Program-made: the position numbers and the translations under genes | Notes under the pieces: model-generated | Seen by the model: the letters and a program-made list of their open reading frames with translations, nothing else | Told to the model about the DNA's origin: nothing | Database searches by the model: none | In this document: positions 30,456-38,172 of the stretch, in pieces | How positions within the stretch are numbered: position 1 is the first letter of the stretch | How the letters are laid out: each line of letters begins with the position of its first letter | NCBI RefSeq assembly: GCF_029866045.1 | Contig: NZ_JARXAB010000027.1 | Location: forward strand, 16,995-80,994 | Length of the DNA stretch: 64,000 nt | Reading direction: 5' to 3' | Origin: Ramlibacter sp. | GTDB lineage: Bacteria; Pseudomonadota; Gammaproteobacteria; Burkholderiales; Burkholderiaceae_C

Positions 30456-31316
30456 ATGAACGCTTCAACCCCTGCGCTGCCGCCTCGTGTCAGCCGACGT
30501 CTTGTCGATACCCGATTCGGGCAGATTCATTGCCGAATCGCAGGCCCTGCACAGGACGCGAATGCACCCGCGCTGATTCTTTTCCATATCAACCAACAGT
30601 CGTCTGCACTGGGGATCGAGCTTCTGGAAGCACTGGCCGGCGACGTCCACGCGGTAGCGATGGACTACCCCGGGTGCGGGATGTCCGACCACATTCCCTT
30701 CCAACCGAGCATCGCCGATTACGCCGACTGCGGCGCCGAGGTGATGCAGGCGCTGGGGTTTGCTCGCTATGTGGCGATGGGCGAGGCTACAGGCGCCGCC
30801 GTCGCGGCCGAGATGAGCGCGCGGCACCGTGCCGCAGTCCAAGCCGCCGTACTCGTGAACTGCCCGATCTACAAGGACAACCAACAGGCGCATGAAGTGC
30901 ACCGCCCGCTGAAGGACACGCTGCGGCCTGCAGATGCGTCCGGCTTTCCGACCACGCGTACGCTGGAGTTCATGCGCGAGAAGGACCCGACGCACGCGCC
31001 CATGCATCCCGACCAGTCATGGATGGACCGCATCAACGTGGCACAGCTCGAAACAGGTCGGGACCGCTGGCAGGCCCTGGACGCCCTCAATGCCTACGAC
31101 ATCAAAGCGGGCCTGGAGGCCATCCCATGCCCCACGCTACTGCTGATGGGAGAGCATTTCCACTACACCGCGCTGCTGGAGCAGTACACCTCGCGGTTGC
31201 AGCATCTGGCACAGGCCCACGTGATCCAGAACGCACGCTTTTGCATGGTCTGGGAGAAAGCGGGGGAACTCGCGGGCCATGTCAGGCCCTTCCTGACCCA
31301 ACACAGGCCGACCTGA
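30456..31316 (+). CDS. Alpha/beta hydrolase-fold protein without recognisable catalytic triad
   Basis: A 286-residue protein with the overall alpha/beta hydrolase layout (VAMDYPGCGMSD after strand 4; a helix after the nucleophile elbow). The elbow reads MGEATG, so Ala111 stands where the nucleophile should be. The usual acid position reads LLLMGEHFHY and no histidine occurs at the expected place before the last helix (NARFCMVWEKAGELAG). It may therefore be a non-enzymatic binder or use other residues. It is divergent from the Bug receptor gene with 254 bp between, so the two may share a regulator and ligand. Confidence 0.75.
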   Translation: MNASTPALPPRVSRRLVDTRFGQIHCRIAGPAQDANAPALILFHINQQSSALGIELLEALAGDVHAVAMDYPGCGMSDHIPFQPSIADYADCGAEVMQALGFARYVAMGEATGAAVAAEMSARHRAAVQAAVLVNCPIYKDNQQAHEVHRPLKDTLRPADASGFPTTRTLEFMREKDPTHAPMHPDQSWMDRINVAQLETGRDRWQALDALNAYDIKAGLEAIPCPTLLLMGEHFHYTALLEQYTSRLQHLAQAHVIQNARFCMVWEKAGELAGHVRPFLTQHRPT

Positions 31317-31502
31317 AACTTCTCCGCCAAACACAGTGATGCCATCGAATTTTGGCGATACGAACGGGCAGGGGATTCGCTGAAGGGTCGGACGTGACCA
31401 ACAAGCCACCCGCTTTCAGCGCCTTGAAGGCGCCAACTTGCCAAGGTCCCAAAAATTGGGATGGGCCCACCCGCCAAAACGCCTGCAGGATGACCGCAGG
31501 GC

Positions 31503-31583
31503 TCATTGCAGCGCCAGCCAGATCGCGTTGCGACGCATGAACCACGGCGTCATCGGGCCGTTGTAGCGCGCCAGCACCGGCTT
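31503..31583 (-). pseudogene. Fragment of a SOUL-family gene 3' end
   Basis: The minus strand encodes PVLARYNGPMTPWFMRRNAI and a short tail ending at TGA 31503-31505. This is nearly the same as the last 25 residues of the intact SOUL gene at 32678-33283 (which ends RRNEIWLSLR). Homology stops near 31583. It is a degenerate direct repeat of 32678-32758, about 1.17 kb away. Confidence 0.8.
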
Positions 31584-31628
31584 CATCGAGCCGGCCATGC
31601 TGCTATCAGCGCCAAGGGCGCTGGTGGT

Positions 31629-31970
31629 CAGAGCAGTGTCAATGCCTATGCAACGGTTTTCGAGGGGCTGATGTCCCACACGGGCAACCCGCTGGCCGAT
31701 GGCCAGTTGATGCATTCGGCTAGGCTACTAGTCCGCCATCTTGCCGCCCCCCCTCCACCCACGACGACCCGGAGGTGCGGGGCGAGCTCGTGCTGGCCAC
31801 CATTCTGTGCAGGCAGGGTGGTGACTACACCGGTGCTGGCGTCACCACGGCGATCGGCCACGCTGCCGGCAATCGCCCGCCACGCCATGGGGGACTGGTT
31901 CTTGCGTGGCAATCCGAGACGTTTCGACAATGCTGCCGAGATTGAGCAGCTGCTTGAGTTGGCTTGGTGA
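31629..31970 (+). pseudogene. Broken iron-containing alcohol dehydrogenase (maleylacetate reductase-like), C-terminal part
   Basis: Pieces of a group III alcohol dehydrogenase are recognisable in two frames. One frame gives VNAYATVFEGLMSHTGNPLAD and the helix after it. A +1 shift in a C-rich tract near 31745-31765 leads to DDPEVRGELVLATILC and GVTTAIGHA, the region of the metal-binding His. The frame returns to encode AMGDWFLRGNPR and AAEIEQLLELAW, the usual C-terminal end, stopping at TGA 31968-31970. The N-terminal NAD domain and a segment of perhaps 90 residues between the GHA motif and the C-terminus are missing. It cannot make an active enzyme. Confidence 0.7.
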
Positions 31971-32106
31971 TCTCACAAGGGGACTGAGACCACAGGCAGT
32001 GGTTGGAGTGCTGCGCTTGGTCCCCGCACACTGAGCCCTGGGTCTTCAGTTTCAGAGCCGCTTCATTTGCATTGCCTTAGAGCACCCCGCGATCTACAAT
32101 ACTGCA

Positions 32107-32118
32107 AATCGTACGATT
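32107..32118 (+). promoter_or_regulatory. 12-bp palindrome before the Phd/RelE-type module
   Basis: AATCGTACGATT is a perfect palindrome ending 9 bp before the antitoxin ATG at 32128 and just before its ribosome binding site (TAGGAG). The position and symmetry fit an operator for Phd/YefM-type autoregulation. Confidence 0.6.
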
Positions 32119-32127
32119 AGGAGTGTG

Positions 32128-32397
32128 ATGATGCAGCCGATTTCAGCCAATGACCTCAAGACCAAGGGCGTCGGAGCGATTGATCAAGCCTTGCTGTCCG
32201 ATCCCGAGGCCAGCGTCACCGTGCGTGGCGAAGTCAAGTATGTGGTCATGAGCAAGGACCACTATGACTACCTTCGTGAGTGCGAATTGGAGGCTGCACT
32301 GGCTGAGTCGAAGGCAGACCTAGATGCGGGGAGATTCGTCAAGGAGACGGTGGCCCAGCATATGCGGCGTATTGCGAAGATCAACAAGGCTGCCTGA
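32128..32397 (+). CDS. Phd/YefM-family antitoxin
   Basis: An 89-residue protein with the Phd/YefM N-terminal DNA-binding domain (QPISANDLKTKGVGAIDQAL, then VTVRGEVKYVVMSKDHYDYL) and a charged helical C-terminus (ALAESKADLDAGRF) expected to fold over the toxin. Three in-frame starts (GTG 32125, ATG 32128, ATG 32131) follow the same ribosome binding site; the first ATG is given. The stop overlaps the toxin start by one base (TGATG). Confidence 0.87.
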   Translation: MMQPISANDLKTKGVGAIDQALLSDPEASVTVRGEVKYVVMSKDHYDYLRECELEAALAESKADLDAGRFVKETVAQHMRRIAKINKAA

Positions 32398-32675
32398 TGG
32401 CTTGGCAGCTCGTTTTCACCGAGCAGTACACCCGGCGCGCCGCCCGTTTTCTGAAGCGCCACCCTGAGGCGGTAGCCGTCTACACCAAGGCGCTGAGCCT
32501 TCTAGAGGCCAATCCGCATCACCCCTCGCTGCGATTGCACGCACTAAAGGGCAAGCTCTCAGGTCTGCACAGTGTTTCCATCACGATGGCCTACCGCATC
32601 ACGCTGGAATTGATCGTGACGGAGAAGGGCATCATCTTGATCCATGTCGGCGACCATGACGATGTGTATCGCTGA
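32397..32675 (+). CDS. RelE/ParE-superfamily toxin
   Basis: A 92-residue toxin of the RelE/YafQ-like fold. LVFTEQYTRRAARFLKRHPE, the LHALKGKLSGLHSVSI segment with its basic residues, YRITLELI and the closing HVGDHDDVYR are typical. Relatives cleave mRNA on the ribosome. It is translationally coupled to the antitoxin and ends 2 bp before the stop of the convergent SOUL gene. Confidence 0.87.
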   Translation: MAWQLVFTEQYTRRAARFLKRHPEAVAVYTKALSLLEANPHHPSLRLHALKGKLSGLHSVSITMAYRITLELIVTEKGIILIHVGDHDDVYR

Positions 32676-32677
32676 TC

Positions 32678-33283
32678 TCACCGCAGCGACAGCCAGATTT
32701 CATTGCGCCGCATAAACCACGGTGTCATGGGGCCGTTGTAGCGCGCCAGCACCGGCTCGCCTTGCGTGGCGAGCCCGGCAGAGGCCAGCGACGCTTTCAA
32801 CTTGGCCAAGTGCTCGTCGTAGTTGGCCTGCGACCATGTGCCCGAGTAGCGAATGGCAGCCAGCTGGCTGGCCGGCACCAGGCGCAATTTCACCCGCGGG
32901 TCCAGCGGCTCAGGGGCGGACTCCAGCGTCACGTTGGCGGGCAAGACGAACTGCACCTGCATACCGCCGGGCACTGCAGCCTGCGTCACCGGTGCCGTCA
33001 TCTCCAGCTTCACGGGCGCGGCCGATTGCGTGACAGGGGCGGTCATCGCAAACTTCTTCTCGCCCTTGTTCTTGCCGAATATGTAGCCGGCCAGAATCGG
33101 GAAAGCCCGGTTCCCGGCCTCTTCGGCCTTGGCGTCGAGCACCACCTCGGCAACGACGTAGGGTGCGTACTGGCGCAACTCCACGTTGTCGATTTTCCTG
33201 ATGACCTCGTACTTGGGTTCTTCGATGGCGTGACTGAGCAAGGGCATGGCGACGAGTGTGAAGAGAAGCAGAAGACGATGCAT
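32678..33283 (-). CDS. SOUL-family haem-binding protein
   Basis: A 201-residue protein with a signal peptide (LLLLFTLVAMPLLSHA) and mature sequence EEPKYEVIRKIDNVELRQYA, the signature start of the SOUL/HBP domain. Two copies of MTAPVTQ, RYSGTWS and the C-terminal ARYNGPMTPWFMRRNEIW are conserved family segments. Bacterial SOUL proteins are exported and may bind haem or other tetrapyrroles. The ATG at 33281-33283 is chosen because the signal peptide starts there. A degenerate copy of its 3' end lies at 31503-31583. Confidence 0.9.
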   Translation of the reverse strand: MHRLLLLFTLVAMPLLSHAIEEPKYEVIRKIDNVELRQYAPYVVAEVVLDAKAEEAGNRAFPILAGYIFGKNKGEKKFAMTAPVTQSAAPVKLEMTAPVTQAAVPGGMQVQFVLPANVTLESAPEPLDPRVKLRLVPASQLAAIRYSGTWSQANYDEHLAKLKASLASAGLATQGEPVLARYNGPMTPWFMRRNEIWLSLR

Positions 33284-33632
33284 GGGCAGGGTCCTGGTTG
33301 AAGTGCGGTGGCGGGTCAGCACACGGCGGTGGGTGCATGACAAGTTGCCCTGCATACTGCCGAGCCTACGCCTCGTTTGAACTCGGTGCGAATCGTACAG
33401 GTCGTACGCTGCCCTGGGGGCGGGGCATTGGACTGAACGAGTCTGCACCGAAATGGCCACCTCGTTGAGAGGGGAACTCATGGTCATAATTACCTTTTGC
33501 TAAAAGATGGCGCCGCGCGCATGAAAGGCGCAGCTGCTTGCCATCGATGCCAGCTTCACCACCAGGGGGCCGCTCGCGAAGTGAACTGAATTTCAGCGCG
33601 AGGCCCATCGACTTGAACCCCAGGAGTTGCGA
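33284..33632. other. 349-bp intergenic stretch before the Cys-rich small gene
   Basis: No gene is supported. It must contain the SOUL promoter on the minus strand and that of the small Cys-rich gene on the plus strand. Two direct copies of TCGTAC (33393-33398 and 33403-33408) lie here; the first, within AATCGTAC, matches half of the palindrome before the Phd/RelE-type module. A short AT-richer patch at about 33480-33505 is also present. Confidence 0.4.
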
Positions 33633-33794
33633 ATGAACGATGACCCACGCTGCTGCGGCACCGGCACCTGCATCATTGACCCCGAAGGCCGTTGCTGGTG
33701 TGGCCAGCAATGGGACGGCGAAAAAATGTGCCACCCCGCCCCGAGCAGCCCCGCAGCCCCCGGCACGCCGGAGAGCGGTGCCGCAGACGAATGA
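33633..33794 (+). CDS. Small Cys-rich protein
   Basis: A 53-residue protein (MNDDPRCCGTGTCIIDPEGR at its start) with six cysteines, in CC, C, CWC and MC arrangements, then a Pro/Ala-rich tail. It has a good AGGAG ribosome binding site 6 nt before the ATG, and its stop overlaps the next gene's start (ATGA at 33791-33794), which strongly supports translation. Cys spacing suggests a metal or Fe-S site. I do not know its function; the coupling to a DUF3429 membrane protein is the only clue. Confidence 0.8.
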   Translation: MNDDPRCCGTGTCIIDPEGRCWCGQQWDGEKMCHPAPSSPAAPGTPESGAADE

Positions 33795-34234
33795 AGGCTG
33801 ATCCGGCAGCCCCTTCGCTCTGGGCCCGCAGACTGGGCTTTGGCGGGCTGATTCCGTTTGTTGGCCTGGCTGCAACGCTTTGGCTGGCGCCGCCGGGCAC
33901 CTGGCCGCTGGCCGGGCCAGCCCTTGTGGGCTACGGCGCCACCATCTGCAGCTTTCTGGGGGCCATCCACTGGGGCCTGGTGATGCGAGATGCGCAACCC
34001 GCGCCAGTTGCTTCATTGAGTTGGGGTGTTCTGCCCAGCCTCGTGAGCTGGGTGGCATTGCTGCTGGCCCCTGCGCTGGGGCTGGTGTTGATCGCGGCCT
34101 TGCTCTGGGCCTGCTATGCGGTCGACCGAGTTCGGTACGCGCGCCTTCAGCTGCAGGCCTGGCTGCCCCTGCGACTGCAGCTGACGCTGGTGGCCAGTGT
34201 CAGTTGTCTGGCCGGGGCGGCGGCGCTGGCCTGA
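33791..34234 (+). CDS. DUF3429-family inner-membrane protein
   Basis: A 147-residue protein with four or five hydrophobic helices. GFGGLIPFVGLAATLWLA, the Gly/His motif YGATICSFLGAIHWGL and a final helix pair identify the DUF3429 family, which has no known function. It is translationally coupled to the small Cys-rich protein, so the two may act together. Confidence 0.85.
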   Translation: MKADPAAPSLWARRLGFGGLIPFVGLAATLWLAPPGTWPLAGPALVGYGATICSFLGAIHWGLVMRDAQPAPVASLSWGVLPSLVSWVALLLAPALGLVLIAALLWACYAVDRVRYARLQLQAWLPLRLQLTLVASVSCLAGAAALA

Positions 34235-34300
34235 GCGGGGGTCATGCGGACCCCACGGGCGGGAGATGCCTAAACCGCCTTGGGGTTGATGGATTCAGGT

Positions 34301-34342
34301 GGCAGTCCCAAGACAGCTTGGCCATCGCGGCGTCGAAACGCC
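34301..34342 (-). pseudogene. Fragment of a dienelactone hydrolase gene 3' end
   Basis: The minus strand encodes RFDAAMAKLSWDCHL, matching RFDAPAAKLSWDRTL near the C-terminus of the intact dienelactone hydrolase gene at 34873-35766. At DNA level about 31 of 39 positions agree with the stretch near 34903. The similarity ends abruptly on both sides. It is a degenerate direct repeat about 600 bp away from its parent. Confidence 0.65.
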
Positions 34343-34410
34343 AAGCCGGTTCGAGCCCGTGAGGCCAAACGTCAGCTCTGCCCCATCTTCAGGGCTGGCG
34401 GGTCGATAAG

Positions 34411-34791
34411 GTGCGTGTCTTCCACAACAGCGCCTACGACATGATGGACAAGCTGCCGCCCACTTCGCCTCTCTTCACCAGGCAAACCCGATTCATCCTG
34501 ATCTGCCTCCTGGGCAGCCTTCACTGGCTTGTGCATGCCTTCGCTGTGATCGCGCAGAAGCTCTGGCCCTTGAGCGATGCTGGATGGCTGTGGCTATCAG
34601 CCCTGGGTTTTATTCCTGCTTGGCTGCTTGCCGTTTCCGGCACGTTATGTGTCTACCGGGCAGACCGCACGGCCCCTTTGGAGCAGCGGACAGACACCCG
34701 GGCATTCATCATCGCAGCCGTGGGTATTGCGTCTGCTATGCCTTGGGTCCTGCCTTGGCTGCCCCTTTTCTTCCGGGATTTTGTCGACTAG
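34411..34791 (+). CDS. Small inner-membrane protein of unknown function
   Basis: A 126-residue protein with three strong hydrophobic segments (about residues 29-49, 56-81 and 100-120) and a Arg/Asp/Glu-rich loop between the second and third. The GTG at 34411 and an ATG at 34441 are both possible starts; neither has a clear ribosome binding site. I do not recognise a family. It lies alone between the dienelactone hydrolase fragment and the intact gene. Confidence 0.6.
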   Translation: MRVFHNSAYDMMDKLPPTSPLFTRQTRFILICLLGSLHWLVHAFAVIAQKLWPLSDAGWLWLSALGFIPAWLLAVSGTLCVYRADRTAPLEQRTDTRAFIIAAVGIASAMPWVLPWLPLFFRDFVD

Positions 34792-34872
34792 TCTGGTGAC
34801 TAGGTCTGCGGCAACCGGATCGGGTCGGACGATGAAAACGCAGGCCGCTCCATCGCCCTTCGCCCATTCACC

Positions 34873-35766
34873 TCAACCCAGGTTGGCCTTGAAAAAGGCC
34901 AGGGTCCGGTCCCACGACAGCTTGGCCGCCGGTGCATCAAAACGCGGGGTGGTGTCGTTGTTGAAGCCGTGCTGGGTGTTCGCGTACTGGTGGGTGGTGA
35001 CCCGCACGCCTGCCGCCTTCAGCGCCGCTTCATAAGCCGGCCAGGGGGCGTTGATGCGGTCGTCGATGCCCGCCAGATGCACCAGCAGGGGCGTCTTCAC
35101 CTTGGCGGCCTCTGATACGGCTGGCACATTGCCGTAAAACGGCACACCGGCGGTGAGGTCTGGCAGGCGGGTGGCCAGGTTATGGACCATGCCACCGCCC
35201 CAGCAAAAACCGACCGCCCCCATCTTGCCAGTGCCGTCTGCGCGTGCTTTGAGCCAAGCAGCGCTGGCCACGAAGTCCTGCAGGGTCTTGGGCTGCTCCA
35301 GGCGGCCGAAGGCCTCGCGGGCCTTGTCTTCGTCACCGGGGTAGCCGCCCAGCGGGGTGAGGGCATCAGGGGCGAAGGCCATGAAGCCGTCCAGCGCCAA
35401 GCGGCGGGTGATGTCTTCTATGTGGGGGTTGAGACCGCGGTTCTCGTGAATCACCAAAATTGCCGGCAACTTGGCCGTGCCGGCCGACGCGGGCCGCGCG
35501 AGGTAGCCCTTGATGCTTCCAGAGCCTTGCGGGGAGGGCACAGAAACCGTCTCGGTCTTGACCCGCGCGTCATCGGGCTTGATCTGCTGGCCGGCGGCAA
35601 AGTTGGGGCTGAGAGCGGCCAGAAGGCCGGCTGCGGTGACGCCCGCCTTGGCGTAGCGCTGGGCCTGGTCGAGGAAGCCGCGGCGGGACAAGGTGCCATG
35701 CACATAAGCGTCAAAGAGAACCAAAAGTTCCTGGTCAAAATCCTGGGCGGTCAGTCGCTGCGGCAT
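34873..35766 (-). CDS. Dienelactone hydrolase-family protein (YghX-like)
   Basis: A 297-residue alpha/beta hydrolase with the DLH-type cysteine nucleophile in GFCWGGG, the acid in AGIDDRINA and the base in TQHGFNN, preceded by VIHENRGLNPHIEDI, which is typical of the family. The N-terminus carries SRRGFLDQ followed by a hydrophobic Ala-rich stretch, a twin-arginine-like pattern, so export is possible. The family hydrolyses cyclic dienelactones or other esters and lactones; substrate here unknown. A fragment of a second copy lies at 34301-34342. Confidence 0.88.
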   Translation of the reverse strand: MPQRLTAQDFDQELLVLFDAYVHGTLSRRGFLDQAQRYAKAGVTAAGLLAALSPNFAAGQQIKPDDARVKTETVSVPSPQGSGSIKGYLARPASAGTAKLPAILVIHENRGLNPHIEDITRRLALDGFMAFAPDALTPLGGYPGDEDKAREAFGRLEQPKTLQDFVASAAWLKARADGTGKMGAVGFCWGGGMVHNLATRLPDLTAGVPFYGNVPAVSEAAKVKTPLLVHLAGIDDRINAPWPAYEAALKAAGVRVTTHQYANTQHGFNNDTTPRFDAPAAKLSWDRTLAFFKANLG

Positions 35767-36000
35767 GGCGTCTCCTTGGGTTAGGCCGGCTCAAAAAGGC
35801 CAGCCTACACCAAGACGAACAAACTGGCAGGGCGTGCAGGATTGCCTGCAGCGGCCCGCAGGACACCGCGCAGCATCGATCGAACCCACTGGAGCAATAC
35901 GCCTGACTCAAATGCACCCGGGCAAAGTGCACCTGCGTCTGCCGACACGATCAAGCCCGACCCGAGCGTGCGCATCGCGCCCGATACCCAGGGGCCCCCC

Positions 36001-36780
36001 TTAGACCAGCCCCCAGTAGGACCCGCCGTCGAGTTGCAGGTTTTGCCCGGTCATGAAGCCGGCGTTGGCGCTGCACAGATAGGCGCAGGCCTGGCCAAAC
36101 TCCTCCGGCCGGCCCAGGCGCCGGGCCGGTAGCGTGTCGGCAATCTTCTGGCGCGCTTCCTCACGCCCGATCCCCAGCTCTCGCATCATGCGCTGGGCCA
36201 TGAACTCTTGCCGCGGCGTGTCAAAGCGCTCGGGCAACAGGTTGTTCAGGGTCACGTTGTCGACGATGGCTTCGCGCGCCAAGGCCCGGGTGAGAGCGGT
36301 GAGGCCCGCGCGGGCAGCTGTCGACAGGCCCATGGCGGCATGCGGCGTCTTGACCATCGCCGAGGTGATGTTCACCACCCGGCCGAACCTGCGCTCGCGC
36401 ATGCCAGGCAGCACCGCTCGCAGGATCAGGGCCGCTGCGAGGAGGTTGCTCTCTAGTGCACCCATCCAGGCGGCATGGTCCCAATCGGCCAATTGCCCAG
36501 GCGGTGGGCCGGCGTTGTTGTTCACGAGAATGTCTGGCGCCGGGCATGCGGCGAGCAGCGCGGCTCGGCCCGCCTCGGTGTTGATGTCGGCTGGGACTCC
36601 GGTGACCCTTGCACCAGTTGCTTCTCGCAGGGTCCGCACGGCGGCCTGTAATTTGCCCTCATCACGGCCGTTGATGAAGATCTCGCAGCCCTCCTCGGCC
36701 AGGGCCAAGGCGCAGGCGTAACCCAGGCCCTGGGAGGAGGCGCAAATGAGGGCCTTGCGCCCCTTGATGCCGAGGTCCAT
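36001..36780 (-). CDS. Atypical SDR-family protein lacking the Tyr-x3-Lys pair
   Basis: A 259-residue Rossmann protein with classical SDR features: nucleotide-binding ASSQGLGYACA, VNNNAG (normally NNAG), Ser140 in NITSAM and the C-terminal LQLDGGSYWGLV. The catalytic Tyr-x3-Lys, however, reads Ser153-x3-Arg157 (LSTAARAGL). Relatives annotated as FabG-like share this change, so it is a conserved divergent branch, perhaps with another chemistry. It is the last gene of the leftward catabolic arm, 16 bp after the 3-hydroxyacyl-CoA dehydrogenase gene. The ATG at 36778-36780 is used. Confidence 0.85.
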   Translation of the reverse strand: MDLGIKGRKALICASSQGLGYACALALAEEGCEIFINGRDEGKLQAAVRTLREATGARVTGVPADINTEAGRAALLAACPAPDILVNNNAGPPPGQLADWDHAAWMGALESNLLAAALILRAVLPGMRERRFGRVVNITSAMVKTPHAAMGLSTAARAGLTALTRALAREAIVDNVTLNNLLPERFDTPRQEFMAQRMMRELGIGREEARQKIADTLPARRLGRPEEFGQACAYLCSANAGFMTGQNLQLDGGSYWGLV

Positions 36781-36796
36781 GCTGTTTCCTGTTTGC

Positions 36797-38164
36797 TTAA
36801 AGGGTGGGCTCAGTCGTCTGCGAGACGGCCAGATCGGCAAAGCAACGCCCCTCGGCCGCCAGCTTCTCCAAGAGGGGCGCTGGCTGCCACCACGCGCCGT
36901 GCTCGGCGTGCAAGCGACGGATATCGGCGAGAACTTGCGCCAGGCCGATTCGGTCGGCCAAGTACATCGGCCCTCCCTGGTGGGCAGGAAAGCCGTAGCC
37001 GGTGAGGTAGGTGATGTCGATGTCACCAGGGCGCAGGGCGATGCCTTGCTCGAGCAATCGCGCCCCCTCGTTGACCATCCCGTACAGGCAGCGCTTGAGG
37101 ATTTCGGTTTCGTCCATCGGCCGGCGGGTGATGCCCATGCGCGCAGACTCCTCCACGATGAAGCGCTCAATTTCCGGGTCACGCCGAGGGGTGCGGTCGC
37201 CCGACTCGTAGCGGTACCAACCCCGTCCGCTTTTTTGGCCGAAGCGGCCCATGTCGCACAGTTTGAGGATCAGGTCGTTCCAGCGCCGGTCCTTGGCACG
37301 GGTGGCCATCTGGGCCTTGCGGGTCTGCCAACCCACGTCATTGCCGGCCATGTCGTGCACCGCAAAGATGCCCATGGCGTAGCCAAAGCGGGTGAGGGCG
37401 GCGTCCACTTCGTGTGGCAGGGCGCCGTCTTCCACCAAGAAGTGCGCCTCGCGGTTGTATTGCCGGAAAAGGGCGTTGCCGATGAAGCCCGGGTAGATGC
37501 GGGCCAGCACCGAGGTCTTGCCCATTCGCCGGCCCAGGTCCATCAGGGTGGCAATGACGTCAGGCGCAGTTTTCGCGGCCCTCACCACCTCGAGCAGCTT
37601 CATCACGTGCGCGGGGCTGAAAAAATGCGCGCCCACGACGTCCTGGGGCCGCTTCGTGACCGCAGCGATCTGGTCGATGTCCAGCCCCGAGGTGTTGGTC
37701 GCCAAGATGGCGCCGGGGCGGGCGAGGGTGTCAAGCTGCCGGAAGATGTCTTGCTTGAGGCCCAGGTCTTCGAAGACGGCTTCGATCACCAGGTCGGCAG
37801 GGGCCACGGCGGCCATCTCCAGCGAACCGGTGATGAGGGCCAGGCGCTCGGTCATGGTGGCCGCGTCCAACTTGCCGCGCTTCACACTGGTGGCGTAGTT
37901 GTCCCGGATCTTGGCCAGGCCCTTGTCCAGTCCCTGTGCGCTGGCGTCGATCAGCGTGACCGGAACGCCGATATTGGCCAGGGCCATGGCGATGCCCCCG
38001 CCCATGGTGCCAGCGCCGATGACAGCCACCTGGCGCAGGGGCCGAAGCGCTGTTTCCGCAGGGATGTCCGGGACGCGGGTGGCTGCGGCGGCGCAGCGCT
38101 TGGCATGGGCGGCGGCGCGGGCGCGATCTTCGTCGCTGACCTGGAAGAAGTTGAAGTCGCTCAT
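36797..38164 (-). CDS. 3-hydroxyacyl-CoA dehydrogenase
   Basis: A 455-residue NAD+-dependent enzyme for the third step of a beta-oxidation-like sequence. The N-terminal Rossmann motif GAGTMGGGIA and catalytic segment HFFSPAHVMKLLEVV (His-Glu) are intact. Two C-terminal 3HCDH domains follow (FVGRMGKTS-like RRMGKTSVLARIYPGFIGNA and the later YLTGYGFPAHQGGPM). It looks like the dehydrogenase half of FadB/FadJ without the hydratase domain; the hydratase is supplied by the adjacent gene. ATG at 38164 is preferred to TTG at 38176, which would overlap the upstream gene. Confidence 0.92.
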   Translation of the reverse strand: MSDFNFFQVSDEDRARAAAHAKRCAAAATRVPDIPAETALRPLRQVAVIGAGTMGGGIAMALANIGVPVTLIDASAQGLDKGLAKIRDNYATSVKRGKLDAATMTERLALITGSLEMAAVAPADLVIEAVFEDLGLKQDIFRQLDTLARPGAILATNTSGLDIDQIAAVTKRPQDVVGAHFFSPAHVMKLLEVVRAAKTAPDVIATLMDLGRRMGKTSVLARIYPGFIGNALFRQYNREAHFLVEDGALPHEVDAALTRFGYAMGIFAVHDMAGNDVGWQTRKAQMATRAKDRRWNDLILKLCDMGRFGQKSGRGWYRYESGDRTPRRDPEIERFIVEESARMGITRRPMDETEILKRCLYGMVNEGARLLEQGIALRPGDIDITYLTGYGFPAHQGGPMYLADRIGLAQVLADIRRLHAEHGAWWQPAPLLEKLAAEGRCFADLAVSQTTEPTL

Positions 38165-38172
38165 GCTGCGGT

